This document shows positions 16,386 to 24,865 of a stretch of DNA of 64,000 bases, piece by piece. Every line of letters starts with the position of its first letter. Within the stretch, counting starts at the first letter, position 1. The stretch lies in contig CCMO02000001.1 of the NCBI GenBank assembly GCA_000751295.2, positions 2,901,501 to 2,965,500 on the forward strand, in the 5' to 3' direction. Both the position numbers and the translations under genes were made by a program. This DNA is from a bacterium YEK0313. Lineage in GTDB: Bacteria > Pseudomonadota > Alphaproteobacteria > Rhizobiales > Phreatobacteraceae. Below the pieces are notes generated by a model. That model was not told where the DNA came from, made no database searches, and worked only from the letters and a program-made list of their open reading frames with translations.

Positions 16386-17969
16386 TCAGCCGCGGCGGAT
16401 GTTCCAGAACACCGGCATGCCCTTGATCATGCCGCTGAGGTCGTCGCGGAAAACGGTGAGCTGCGCGATCTGGCCGAGCGGAATATAGGGCACGTCGGTG
16501 AAGGCCTGGGCTTGCAGGGCGCGGGCGGCGGCGATCTGGCCGGCCTGGTCGGGGGCGGCGAGCCAGGCGTCGCGCTCCTTCTCGATGCCGGGGCTCTCGC
16601 ACCAGCCGTTCAGTGCCGAGCCGTTGCCGCGCAGGCCCGCATGCACCGCGGGGGTGAGCATGTCGGTGCCCGAATTGAGCACGACATAGGCGCCCCAGCC
16701 GCCCTGGCCTGGCGCATCCTTCTTGATGCGCCGCTGCACCAGAGTGCCCCAATCCGTTGAGACATAATCGATATTGAAGCCGGCCTTGGTCAGGTTGTCG
16801 GCGACGACGGTCGAGGGCAGGGCATTGATCTGCAGGTCTTCCGGCACCAGCAGGGTGATCTTCTCGCCGCCATAGCCGGCTTCGCCGAGCGCCCGCTTCA
16901 CCGCTTGCGGGTCGCGCGGCGAGGAGACGGCCTCGAGGCCGGCATCGTTGGCGAAGGTGGTTTCCGGGCAGAAATAGCCGACATTCTCGCGCCAGAGCTT
17001 CGGATCGGTGCCGGCCATGGCCATCACCACGTCGCGCTGCGAGATGGCGCGCACCATGGCCCGGCGAACCGCCGCATTGGCGGTCGGCGCATGCAGGTGA
17101 TTGATGCGCAGTGCCGCGACATAGCCCGACGGGTCGAGCGTTTCGACCTTGACCCCGCGCGTGCGGCGCATCAGCGGCAGCATGTCGGCGCCGGGCAGCT
17201 CCCACCAGTGGACTTCGCCCGTACGCAGCGCCGCGCCAGCCGTCGAGGCGTCGGCGATGATCTTCCATTCGACCCGGTCGAACATGGCGACCTTCGGCCC
17301 GGCCGTGCCTTCCGGCGTGCCGCCGGCGCGCGGCACATAGCCGGCGAAGCGCTCGTAGACGACCCGGTCGCCGGCGAGCCGCTCGTCGGCCTTGAACCTG
17401 TAGGGGCCGCTGCCGACGACCTCGGTGATCGGCTTGTCGGGATCCGCGTTGGCGATGCGCTCGGGCATGATCGCGGCCATCATCAGGCCGGTCTTGCCGA
17501 GCGCCATGGGCAGCAGCGGATAGGGGCGCTTCAGCCGGAACACGATGGTCCGGTCGTCGGGCGCGGCGAGCTCGTCGGTCACGGCGAACAGATTGCGGCC
17601 GAATTCGTCGCGCTTGCCCCAGCGGTTGAGGCTCGCCACGCAGTCGCGCGCCAGCACGTTCGCGCCGTCATGGAAGACGAGGCCCTCGCGCAGCTTCATC
17701 ACCCAGCGCTTGCCATCGTCCTCGACGGCGAAGCCCTCGAGCATTTGCGGCTGCATGCGATAGCTGCCGTCCTGCCCAAACAGCGTGTCGTACACCATGT
17801 AGCCGTGGTTGCGCGTCACATAGGCGTTGTTCCAGGTCGGGTCGACCACCGAGAGATCGGCATGCGGAACGAATTTCAGGACGCGCTGGTCGGCCGCAAG
17901 GCTGAGGCGTGGCGCCGCGAGGGCGGCAAGGCCGGCCGATGAAGCGTGCAGGAACCGACGTCGATCCAT
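16386..17969 (-). CDS. Peptide/nickel-type ABC transporter substrate-binding protein (SBP family 5), Tat-exported
   Basis: A 527-residue periplasmic binding protein of the DppA/OppA class. The N-terminus MDRRRFLHASSAGLAALAA is a twin-arginine signal, and the body contains the family blocks DLSVVDPTWNN, VGSGPYRF and LVPEDLQ. ATG at 17969 starts exactly at the signal; longer readings add a GC-rich tail without a ribosome site. No cognate permease or ATPase genes are adjacent, so this receptor must use a transporter encoded elsewhere. Di- or oligopeptide-like or amide ligands fit the neighbouring hydrolases. Confidence 0.9.
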   Translation of the reverse strand: MDRRRFLHASSAGLAALAAPRLSLAADQRVLKFVPHADLSVVDPTWNNAYVTRNHGYMVYDTLFGQDGSYRMQPQMLEGFAVEDDGKRWVMKLREGLVFHDGANVLARDCVASLNRWGKRDEFGRNLFAVTDELAAPDDRTIVFRLKRPYPLLPMALGKTGLMMAAIMPERIANADPDKPITEVVGSGPYRFKADERLAGDRVVYERFAGYVPRAGGTPEGTAGPKVAMFDRVEWKIIADASTAGAALRTGEVHWWELPGADMLPLMRRTRGVKVETLDPSGYVAALRINHLHAPTANAAVRRAMVRAISQRDVVMAMAGTDPKLWRENVGYFCPETTFANDAGLEAVSSPRDPQAVKRALGEAGYGGEKITLLVPEDLQINALPSTVVADNLTKAGFNIDYVSTDWGTLVQRRIKKDAPGQGGWGAYVVLNSGTDMLTPAVHAGLRGNGSALNGWCESPGIEKERDAWLAAPDQAGQIAAARALQAQAFTDVPYIPLGQIAQLTVFRDDLSGMIKGMPVFWNIRRG

Positions 17970-18050
17970 GGTGTGAGATCCCCCTCGCGGCCTGTTCCCC
18001 GTGGCGGGGCCGCCCCGCTGCCGCCGCATGACGCGGCGATGTCATATTCA

Positions 18051-18079
18051 TTGCATGATGATCATGGTGTGGCAATAAT
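18051..18079 (+). promoter_or_regulatory. Candidate promoter with a perfect dyad in the spacer, upstream of the M20 peptidase
   Basis: TTGCAT (18051-18056), exactly 17 bases, then AATAAT (18074-18079) gives a good sigma-70 match 36 bp before the start at 18115. The spacer contains CATGAT-G-ATCATG (18054-18066), a perfect 6-1-6 dyad that would block polymerase if bound. The RpiR protein of the adjacent divergent cluster is the likely ligand of this site, which also lies upstream of the binding-protein gene. Confidence 0.5.
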
Positions 18080-18114
18080 GTAATGAAATCGACAATGCCG
18101 ACGGAGGGCGTCCC

Positions 18115-19467
18115 ATGACCGAGTCCAAGAGCCAGGCCAGCACGGAAGCGGCCGTTCCTCCCGATCTGACGCAGAGGCTGCACCGGGCGGTCGAGGCGCG
18201 CGCCGACGATCTCGTCGATCTGCTCACGCGGCTCATCCGCATTCCCTCGGTCAATCCGAAATTCCTGGTCGATCCCGCATTCAACCGTGAGCCGGCGGTG
18301 CAGGATCTCATCGAGGCCGAACTGACCGCGCTCGGCTTCGCCACCGAGCGCAGCTTTCCCTGGCCGGACCGGCCGAACCTGATCGGCCGGCGCGCGGGCA
18401 GCGAGGCGCGCAGCCTCGCGCTCTGCGGCCATGTCGACGTGGTGCCGCACGGCGATCTCGGGCAATGGAGCTCGGGGCCTTACGAGCCTCGGATCGACGG
18501 CGACCGCCTCTATGGCCGCGGCGCGAGCGACATGAAGGGCGGCATCGCCGCCGCTCTCATCGCCTGCCGGGCGCTCGCCGATGTCGGCGTCGCCCTTGAC
18601 GGGCGGCTTGAGTTCCACGCCGTCGTCGACGAGGAGGGCGGTGGCACGGGCGCCATGGCTGCCGCGGCGGCGAGCGCGGGCCTTGCCGGCGTGCTGATCT
18701 CCGAGCCGAGCGGCGGCGTGCTCAGGCCCTGGGCCGGCGGCCTCGAATGGGTGCGGGTGACCTTGCGCGGTCTTAGCGGCCATTCGGCGCGGCGCTTCGC
18801 CTCGATCTATCCCGTCGATCCCGCCAACGACGTGCCGGTGCGCAGTGTCAATGCCATCGAGCTCGGCACCCGCCTGCTGGCGGCGGTGCGCGAGCTCGAG
18901 ACCCAATGGGGGCTCAGCCGCCGCTTCCCCGGCATGCCGGCCGGCATGAACACGATCAGCCCCGGCGTGATGATCGCCGGCTGTGGCGAAGGCCCCGACG
19001 GCCTGCCGGCCCTGCTCGGCAATCCCGCCATGGTGCCGGATATCTGCGTCATCGACTTCGACATGAAGTTCCTGCCGCACGAGCGCTCGGCCGATATCCG
19101 GCGCGAGTTCGAGGCATGGATCGACCATTTCGCCAAAACCGATCCGTGGCTGCGCGAGCATCCGCCCGAGATCCGCTGGGAGCTCGGTGACCTGCATTTC
19201 CCGCCGGTCAATACGCCGCTCGACCATCCGCTGACCCGTTCGGTCGAGGCCGCCATCAGGGCGAGCGGCCGCGAGCCGGTCATTGCCGGCATGCTGGGCG
19301 TGACCGACGCCGCGCATTATACGGCGCGCGGCATTCCGGCCGTCGTCTTCGGCCCGACCGGTGGCGGCCAGCACGGGCCCGACGAGTTCGTGCTGATCTC
19401 CTCGCTGAAGGAGACCGCCGCGGTCATCGCCGACAGCGTCGTCAGGTTCTGCGGCGTGAGGGCGTGA
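18115..19467 (+). CDS. M20 family metallopeptidase (ArgE/DapE-like)
   Basis: A 450-residue zinc amidohydrolase or peptidase without a signal peptide. It shows ALCGHVDVVPHG (first metal histidine and aspartate), RGASDMKGG (bridging aspartate), VDEEGGGTG (catalytic and metal glutamates) and a late GPTGGGQHGPDEFV with the last metal histidine. A lid domain sits in the middle. It is divergent from the Tat-exported binding protein and probably shares the dyad-bearing promoter region. It may cleave an N-acyl amino acid, dipeptide or gamma-glutamyl compound brought in by that receptor. Confidence 0.9.
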   Translation: MTESKSQASTEAAVPPDLTQRLHRAVEARADDLVDLLTRLIRIPSVNPKFLVDPAFNREPAVQDLIEAELTALGFATERSFPWPDRPNLIGRRAGSEARSLALCGHVDVVPHGDLGQWSSGPYEPRIDGDRLYGRGASDMKGGIAAALIACRALADVGVALDGRLEFHAVVDEEGGGTGAMAAAAASAGLAGVLISEPSGGVLRPWAGGLEWVRVTLRGLSGHSARRFASIYPVDPANDVPVRSVNAIELGTRLLAAVRELETQWGLSRRFPGMPAGMNTISPGVMIAGCGEGPDGLPALLGNPAMVPDICVIDFDMKFLPHERSADIRREFEAWIDHFAKTDPWLREHPPEIRWELGDLHFPPVNTPLDHPLTRSVEAAIRASGREPVIAGMLGVTDAAHYTARGIPAVVFGPTGGGQHGPDEFVLISSLKETAAVIADSVVRFCGVRA

Positions 19468-19534
19468 GGCGCATTCGCGCCCGGCTTGGCCCGTTTCTCG
19501 GGGCTCGGCGCCTCCGGCGCATTCGCGCCCGGCT
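19468..19534. repeat. Pair of 19-bp perfect direct repeats, each able to form a small hairpin
   Basis: GGCGCATTCGCGCCCGGCT occurs at 19468-19486 and 19516-19534, 48 bp apart, starting right after the M20 stop codon. Each copy contains GGCGC-ATTC-GCGCC, a 5-bp stem. This could work as weak transcript-end hairpins, but no T-run follows. Confidence 0.75.
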
Positions 19535-19616
19535 GCCATACGTCTGTGGCGTCGCCAGCCGCCGCGCGCCTTGCTAGGACTGACGCCGCCCTCGTGGCGC
19601 CAGTCCGGAGACCTGC

Positions 19617-20753
19617 ATGACCGCCGAGCCGAACCTCTACATTCCCCCGCGCGATGGCGCCGAATGGGCCGACCTTGCGCCCGCAGAAGCCGGGTTTGAC
19701 CCGGCGCGGCTGCAGGCGGCGATCGATTTTGCCAAGGCGAGCGAGAGCGGCTGGCCGCGCAGCCTCTATTATCCGGACGGCCGGTATGTCGGCATCGTCG
19801 AGTGGAACGAGACCGGGCCGTGGAGCGAGATTGCAGGTCCGGTGCGCGAGCGCGGCGGGCCCGCGGGGCTCGTCCTGAAGGGCGGTCGGCGCGTCGCCGA
19901 ATGGGGCGAGACCGGCCGCACCGACATGACCTTCTCCATCGCGAAAAGCTACCTTGCAGTGGTCGCGGGCCTCGCCTTCGACGACGGCCTGATCCGTGAC
20001 GTCGACGAGCCCGTGCGGGCAACCGTCGACGATGCCTTTTTCGCCAGCCCCCACAATGCGCCGATCACCTGGCGCCACCTGCTGCAGCAGTCGAGCGAAT
20101 GGCAGGGCGAGCTCTTCGGGAAGTCCGATCAGGTCGACCATTTCAGGCAGATCGGTCCCGGCGCCGACAACAGCCGAAAGGGCGAGAAGCGGACGCTGAA
20201 CCCGCCTGGCACCTATTATGAATACAACGACGTCAGGGTGAACCTGCTCGGCTATTGCCTGCTGCAGCGCTTCCGCCGGCCGCTGCCGGAGACCCTGCGC
20301 GAAAGGGTGATGGACCCGATCGGCGCCTCGGACCGCTGGGAATGGCACGGCTACCGCAATTCCTGGGTCGATATCGACGGGCGCAGCATCCAGTCGGTGC
20401 CGGGAGGCGGCCATTGGGGCGGCGGCCTGTTCATCGGCGCGCGCGACCATGCCCGATTCGGCCTGATGGTGGCGCGCGGCGGCCTCTGGGGTTCGCGGCG
20501 GATCCTGTCGGAAGCCTGGGTCAAGGCCATGCTGACGCCGTCGCCGACCCTCGGCAATTACGGCTATCTCTGGTGGCTCAACCGCGGCGCCGCGGCGAAG
20601 CCCGACCTGCCGGCTTCGGTCTTTTCCGCGCTCGGTGCCGGTACGAATGTCATCTGGGCCGATCCGGATCACGATCTCGTCGTGGTGCTGCGCTGGATCG
20701 ACAAGGCGGCGGCCGACGGCTTCTTTTCGCGCCTGGTCGGGGCATTGAGATAG
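19617..20753 (+). CDS. Serine hydrolase, beta-lactamase/class C (penicillin-binding-like) family
   Basis: A 378-residue protein of the AmpC/EstB-type serine hydrolase fold. The nucleophile motif SxxK is seen as FSIAKSY near residue 109, and the second YxN-type element as YYEYNDVRVNLLGY. A GHWGGGLFI segment corresponds to the third conserved region. There is no signal peptide, so it is probably a cytoplasmic esterase or amidase and not a resistance enzyme. An imperfect dyad (19577-19606) lies directly before the ribosome site. Confidence 0.87.
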   Translation: MTAEPNLYIPPRDGAEWADLAPAEAGFDPARLQAAIDFAKASESGWPRSLYYPDGRYVGIVEWNETGPWSEIAGPVRERGGPAGLVLKGGRRVAEWGETGRTDMTFSIAKSYLAVVAGLAFDDGLIRDVDEPVRATVDDAFFASPHNAPITWRHLLQQSSEWQGELFGKSDQVDHFRQIGPGADNSRKGEKRTLNPPGTYYEYNDVRVNLLGYCLLQRFRRPLPETLRERVMDPIGASDRWEWHGYRNSWVDIDGRSIQSVPGGGHWGGGLFIGARDHARFGLMVARGGLWGSRRILSEAWVKAMLTPSPTLGNYGYLWWLNRGAAAKPDLPASVFSALGAGTNVIWADPDHDLVVVLRWIDKAAADGFFSRLVGALR

Positions 20754-20775
20754 CCGCAGGCGTGAGAGCGCACCC

Positions 20776-21180
20776 ATGACGCGCGTCTTTCGCTGGCTGA
20801 TCGCATTCGACGTCGTGGTGGTCCTCGCGAGCGCCGCGGTCAATTGGGCCGAGCCGCCCGGCCTGGCGCAGCCTTTCGTTGCCCGCTACGGCGAGGTCGC
20901 CGTCGCAGCGGCCGTCATCGCGGCGGTCGCCGTCATCGTCGGATTGCCGCTCGTTGGGCTGGCCTGCTTCAGGCGCTGGGCGCGGCCCGTCGTCACGATC
21001 CAGGCCGCGCTCTATGTCGCGGCTTCCGCGGCGCTGGGCACGGCCGAGACGTCCGGGTTCATGACGCTGCTGTCGATCGCCGAGAACATGCTGCTCGGCG
21101 CGATCCTCGCCCTGGCCTATAGCCCGCCACTCCGCGACGGGTTCCGGCGCGACGCCGGCGCAAGCCCGGACGCGCGATGA
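20776..21180 (+). CDS. Small integral membrane protein of unknown function
   Basis: A 134-residue hydrophobic protein with four predicted membrane segments, at about residues 7-24, 41-63, 70-90 and 94-113, and a short charged tail. I recognise no family motif. It lies 22 bp after the serine hydrolase stop on the same strand, so the two are probably co-transcribed. Codon use looks like that of its neighbours. Confidence 0.65.
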   Translation: MTRVFRWLIAFDVVVVLASAAVNWAEPPGLAQPFVARYGEVAVAAAVIAAVAVIVGLPLVGLACFRRWARPVVTIQAALYVAASAALGTAETSGFMTLLSIAENMLLGAILALAYSPPLRDGFRRDAGASPDAR

Positions 21181-21229
21181 CGGCCATGGCGTGATCCGGC
21201 GGATGGGGCCACGGCCGCCGCGCCGGCGC

Positions 21230-21360
21230 CTAGCTGCGGGCCGAGTCGAGCGTCCCGGCCTTGCTCTCGACCTCGCGCGCCTTCCGATAGCTTTCGATCA
21301 GGAGCTGGTAGGGCGGGAAGATCTGGGTATAGACCTTCGCCCATTCGTCGGCGTCCGCGC
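21230..21360 (-). pseudogene. Gene fragment: C-terminal ~43 codons of an unrecognised protein
   Basis: The reading frame ending at the TAG 21230-21232 encodes a protein-like tail (DADEWAKVYTQIFPPYQLL, then IESYRKAREVESKAG) with normal amino acid composition. Upstream of about 21360 the frame turns into the low-quality composition typical of non-coding frames. No start or N-terminal part exists. I cannot name the family; a sugar-kinase-like tail is one weak possibility. It abuts a LysR fragment on the other strand. Confidence 0.5.
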
Positions 21361-21548
21361 GGGGCCAGGTCGACGAGCTGGCCGGCGGGGCGCTGGTCGA
21401 CGTCCTGCCCGAATGGGTGCGGAAAAGCCGCATCGTCCATGCGGTCTTCCCCTCGCGCCGCGGCCTCCTGCCGTCGGTGCGGGCCCTGCTCGATCACCTC
21501 GCCGCCGAATATGCCGCGCTCGAGGCGGCCGCGGGAATCCGGGTCTAG
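21360..21548 (+). pseudogene. LysR-type regulator remnant, last ~62 codons
   Basis: The plus-strand frame ending at TAG 21546-21548 encodes VDELAGGALVDVLPEW, then a segment with IVHAVFPSRRGLLPSVRALLDHL. This is the ending of LysR effector domains of the aromatic/fatty-acid oxidation type (the usual VYPSRR and ALIDFL blocks). The DNA-binding domain and most of the effector domain are absent. The left edge coincides with the break point of the opposite-strand fragment near 21360, which points to a deletion joining two genes. Confidence 0.75.
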
Positions 21549-21585
21549 GTTGCTTGCCCGCCATGCCGGCGGCGGCCGATCCGGT

Positions 21586-22350
21586 TCAGGCGAGCGCCCG
21601 GTTCAGGGCTGCGGCAAGGCCGCCCGGATTCTGCCAGGCCATGGCATGGCCAGCCGCCGGCACGATGCCGACCGCGATGCCGTGCGCGGGCAGCGCGCCG
21701 GCGTCGGCCTGCGGTAGCGATTGCGCGCCGAAGAGCACGGTTCTCGGCATGGCGAGACGCAGAAGCTGGTCGCGCCAGCTCGGCTTGCCGCCGGCCACCA
21801 GCGAGGCCGCGCCGCGGTGAACCGCCCGGGGCACGCTGACGAGCAGCGAAGCCGCCCAGACGTCGTTGCCCGTCGCGGCCGAGGAGCTTGCCAGGTCGCG
21901 GTGGCCATGGGCCACATAGTCGGCCTCGGGCATGGCGGCGATGCCGCGGCTGAAGGCGCCGCCCCCCGGGTCGAGATTGGGCTCGCTGAGCACGAGGCGG
22001 CGGACCTTGCCGCCCAGAGCGGTCGCCGCGGCAATGGCGACCGCGCCGCCCATGCTGTGGCCGTAGAGATCGACCGGACCCGGGGTCAGGCTTTCGGCGA
22101 GCGCGGCGATCGTCCGGGCATGGCTGTCGACCGCATAGTCGAAATCCTCGGGCCGATCGCTGAAGCCGGAGCCCAGGAGATCGGCCAGCACCCTGCGCCG
22201 GCCGGCCAGAACGGGATCGCCCGCGACTGGCGGATAGTCGCAGGACGAGGCGCAGCCGAGCCCGTGGACGAAGATCAGCGGCGTGCCGTCTCCCGGAATG
22301 TCGTGATAGCGCAGCCTGGCGCCGGTGCCTGCCAGAGAAAGCGATTGCAT
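21586..22350 (-). CDS. Alpha/beta hydrolase
   Basis: A 254-residue alpha/beta hydrolase. It has the oxyanion-region FVHGLGCASS, nucleophile elbow GHSMGG, an acid in the SEPNLDPGGG region and the catalytic histidine in PAAGHAMAW. ATG at 22350 gives the normal start with an HG motif about 37 residues in. It is the last gene of a minus-strand set with an acyl-CoA synthetase and a Liv-type importer, so it may hydrolyse an ester, lactone or thioester of the imported acid. The 106-bp gap before it may hold a separate promoter. Confidence 0.85.
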   Translation of the reverse strand: MQSLSLAGTGARLRYHDIPGDGTPLIFVHGLGCASSCDYPPVAGDPVLAGRRRVLADLLGSGFSDRPEDFDYAVDSHARTIAALAESLTPGPVDLYGHSMGGAVAIAAATALGGKVRRLVLSEPNLDPGGGAFSRGIAAMPEADYVAHGHRDLASSSAATGNDVWAASLLVSVPRAVHRGAASLVAGGKPSWRDQLLRLAMPRTVLFGAQSLPQADAGALPAHGIAVGIVPAAGHAMAWQNPGGLAAALNRALA

Positions 22351-22456
22351 GGCTCGTCCATCCTCCCTCCGGAGGCCGTCGGGGCCGGCCGCGCGATGCC
22401 CGATGATGGAGAAGGCGATGCCGCGTGACAATGCCGCGTGGCCCTGATGCGGCTCG

Positions 22457-24058
22457 TCAGCCGAGCGTCTCGCGCAGCGCCCGCTTCATCACCTTGCCGT
22501 TGGCATTGCGCGGCAGCGGCTCGGTGGTCAGCGTCATGGTCTCCGGCACCTTGTAGTCGGTGAGCCGCTCGGAGCAGTAGCGCTTCAGCGCCTCCACGGT
22601 CGGTGGTTCGGCCGGGTCGGTGACGACGAAGGCATGGACGCGCTCGCCGAGCACGGGGCAGGGCACGGCGACGACGGCGCATTCGACGACGCCCTCGGCC
22701 GCCACCAGCACCGTCTCCACTTCCGCCGTGAAGATCTTGTAGCCGCCGCGGTTGATCATGTCCTTCTTGCGGTCGAGCACCTCGACGAAGCCGTCGGTGT
22801 CGATGCGTCCGACATCGCCGGAATGCCAGAAGCCGCCGGTGAAATTCTCCGCGGTGGCGGCCGGATTGTTCCAATAGCCCTTCACGACCGCCGGGCCCTT
22901 GATCCAGATCTCGCCGGTTTCGCCCGGCGCGAGCTCGCGGCCGGCCTCGTCGACCACGATGATCTCGGCGCAGGGAACGGCAAGGCCCACGCTGTCGCCC
23001 CGGCTCGCCGTGAGAGCGGGCGGCATCATCGTCGAGGGCGAGGTCGTCTCGGTCGCGCCATAGGCATTGATCAGCTTCAGGCCGGGCAGCTTCTCGGCGA
23101 GCCTTTCGATGGTCGGGGTCGGCATCGGGGCGCCGCCATAGCCGCCGATGCGCCAGGCGGACAGGTCGTAACGGTCGAAATCGGGCTGCAGCAGGCAGAG
23201 ATTGTACATGGCCGGCACGAGGATGGTCTGGGTCACCTTCTCGCGCGCGCAGAGGCTGAGATAGTCCGCCGCCCTGAAGCTCGGCATGATCACCAGCGTG
23301 CCGGCGGCGCGCAGCATGGCGGTGACATTGGCGATGAGGCCGGTGACGTGGCTGAGCGGCACGGCGGCGACCGACCGGTCGGCCGGGGTCAGGTCCATGC
23401 AGGTGGCATAGACCATGGAGGAATGGACGATGCCGAGATGGGTGAGCATGGCGCCCTTCGGCCGCCCCGTCGTGCCCGACGTATAGAGGATCACCGCCGT
23501 GTCCTCCTCTGCCGGCGTGGCCGGCGGGCCGGCCACCCGCCCGTCGCCGCTCGCGCGCAGCGCGGCGAAAGCGGGGCCGGTCGCGATGCGCTCGGCAAGG
23601 CCGGCCACGTCGGCGGCGAGCGGCAGGCGATCGCCCAGGTCCGCCTCGTGGACGATGAGGCGGGCGCCGCAATCGTTGAGCACATAGGCGATCTCGGGTG
23701 TCTGCAGGCGGACGCCCATGGGCACGGCGATGGCGCCGAGCCTGAGAATGGCGAGCAGCAGGGTGACGAATTCGGTGCGGTTGCCGAGCAGCAGCGCAAC
23801 CCGGTCGCCGGCCGCGACGCCCCGTCCGGCGAGCGCGGCGGCGAGGCTGGCGACCTCCGCGTCGAGCTGCTGATAGGTCAGGCGCTGCTCGCCCGCGACC
23901 ACCGCTTCGCCCGCCGGATTCGCCGCGACCGCCTCGGCGAACATCGCATAGGTGCCGGCCGGCCGTTCGGCGAAGCAGGTGATCACCCGATCCGCGAAAT
24001 GCGCCTCGCGCCGGACAGCGGGGCGAACCGAGGTCAAGGTGCCGTCGAGCCACTTCAT
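22457..24058 (-). CDS. AMP-dependent acyl-CoA synthetase (class I adenylate-forming ligase)
   Basis: A 533-residue ligase that activates a carboxylic acid with ATP and CoA. The P-loop-like AMP motif is TSGTTGRPKGAML, followed by INAYGATETTSPST and the hinge SGDVGRIDTDGFVEVLDRKKDMI. The C-terminal catalytic lysine lies in PRNANGKVMKR. ATG at 24058 was chosen for the typical family N-terminus. It follows livF by about 117 bp on the same strand. Together with the upstream importer it suggests uptake and CoA activation of an aromatic or medium-chain acid. Confidence 0.92.
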   Translation of the reverse strand: MKWLDGTLTSVRPAVRREAHFADRVITCFAERPAGTYAMFAEAVAANPAGEAVVAGEQRLTYQQLDAEVASLAAALAGRGVAAGDRVALLLGNRTEFVTLLLAILRLGAIAVPMGVRLQTPEIAYVLNDCGARLIVHEADLGDRLPLAADVAGLAERIATGPAFAALRASGDGRVAGPPATPAEEDTAVILYTSGTTGRPKGAMLTHLGIVHSSMVYATCMDLTPADRSVAAVPLSHVTGLIANVTAMLRAAGTLVIMPSFRAADYLSLCAREKVTQTILVPAMYNLCLLQPDFDRYDLSAWRIGGYGGAPMPTPTIERLAEKLPGLKLINAYGATETTSPSTMMPPALTASRGDSVGLAVPCAEIIVVDEAGRELAPGETGEIWIKGPAVVKGYWNNPAATAENFTGGFWHSGDVGRIDTDGFVEVLDRKKDMINRGGYKIFTAEVETVLVAAEGVVECAVVAVPCPVLGERVHAFVVTDPAEPPTVEALKRYCSERLTDYKVPETMTLTTEPLPRNANGKVMKRALRETLG

Positions 24059-24175
24059 CGCATCGGATCCTGTCTCCGGCGCGCCGGCGCCGGCACTGAG
24101 GCTTGATGGGTGAGAATAACCTGAAACCGGCCCGGCCGGATCGCCCGGCCGGCGCGGGTATCGCATGCGCGCGGC

Positions 24176-24865
24176 TCAGGCCGCCGCGCCATGGACCGCA
24201 TTGGCGCCGCGCTCGATGACGTGCTCCTCGTCGAACAGCGTGCGCGAATGGTTGAGGTCGGACTGGGCGATCACCACGCTGAGATCGGTGCCCTTCAGGC
24301 CCGAAATGACCTCGGCGAGGCGCTGCGACAAGGCCGGCGCCACGCCCTCGAAGGGCTCGTCCAGGAGCAGGAGGCGGGTGCCGGCGGCGAGCGCCCGGCA
24401 TAGCGCCACGAGCTTCTGCTGGCCGCCCGACAGGAGCAGGGCCTTGCGGTCGCGCATGGCCGCGACCTCGGGCATCATGTCGTAGACGAAGCCGAGCCGT
24501 TCCGGACCGTTCAGCGTCTTCGACACCCAGACGGGCAGGAGGATGTTCTCCTCGACCGTCAGTTCGGGCACCAGCTGGCGGTCTTCCGGCATGTAGCCGA
24601 TGCCGAGCGGGGCACGGCCATGCGGAGGGCGGCCGGCCAGATCGTCGCCGTCGAAGCGGATGCGGCCGCCGGCAATGGTGGTATGGCCCATGACCGAACG
24701 CATCAGCGTGGTCTTGCCAGCGCCGTTGCGGCCGATGATGCCGATCATCCGCCCGCGCGCTACCGCGAAGGAGAAGCCGCGCAGCGCCTGCATGGACTGG
24801 ATGGTGACGGAGAGGTTCTCGACATCAAGCAGCGCCGGAAGGCCGGTGGTGGTCGCTCCGGTCAT
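24176..24865 (-). CDS. ABC transporter ATP-binding protein, LivF family
   Basis: A 229-residue ATPase with Walker A GRNGAGKTT near residue 46, YMPEDRQLVPELTVEEN (the LivF switch region), signature LSGGQQKLV and Walker B LLLDEPFEG. The start overlaps the LivG stop by 4 bp. It belongs to the complete Liv importer at 24176-28827. Confidence 0.92.
   Translation of the reverse strand: MTGATTTGLPALLDVENLSVTIQSMQALRGFSFAVARGRMIGIIGRNGAGKTTLMRSVMGHTTIAGGRIRFDGDDLAGRPPHGRAPLGIGYMPEDRQLVPELTVEENILLPVWVSKTLNGPERLGFVYDMMPEVAAMRDRKALLLSGGQQKLVALCRALAAGTRLLLLDEPFEGVAPALSQRLAEVISGLKGTDLSVVIAQSDLNHSRTLFDEEHVIERGANAVHGAAA

Noticed and set aside
19617..20753. Antibiotic resistance beta-lactamase
   Set aside because: There is the serine hydrolase fold but no signal peptide, and the arrangement of motifs is closer to esterases of class C fold.
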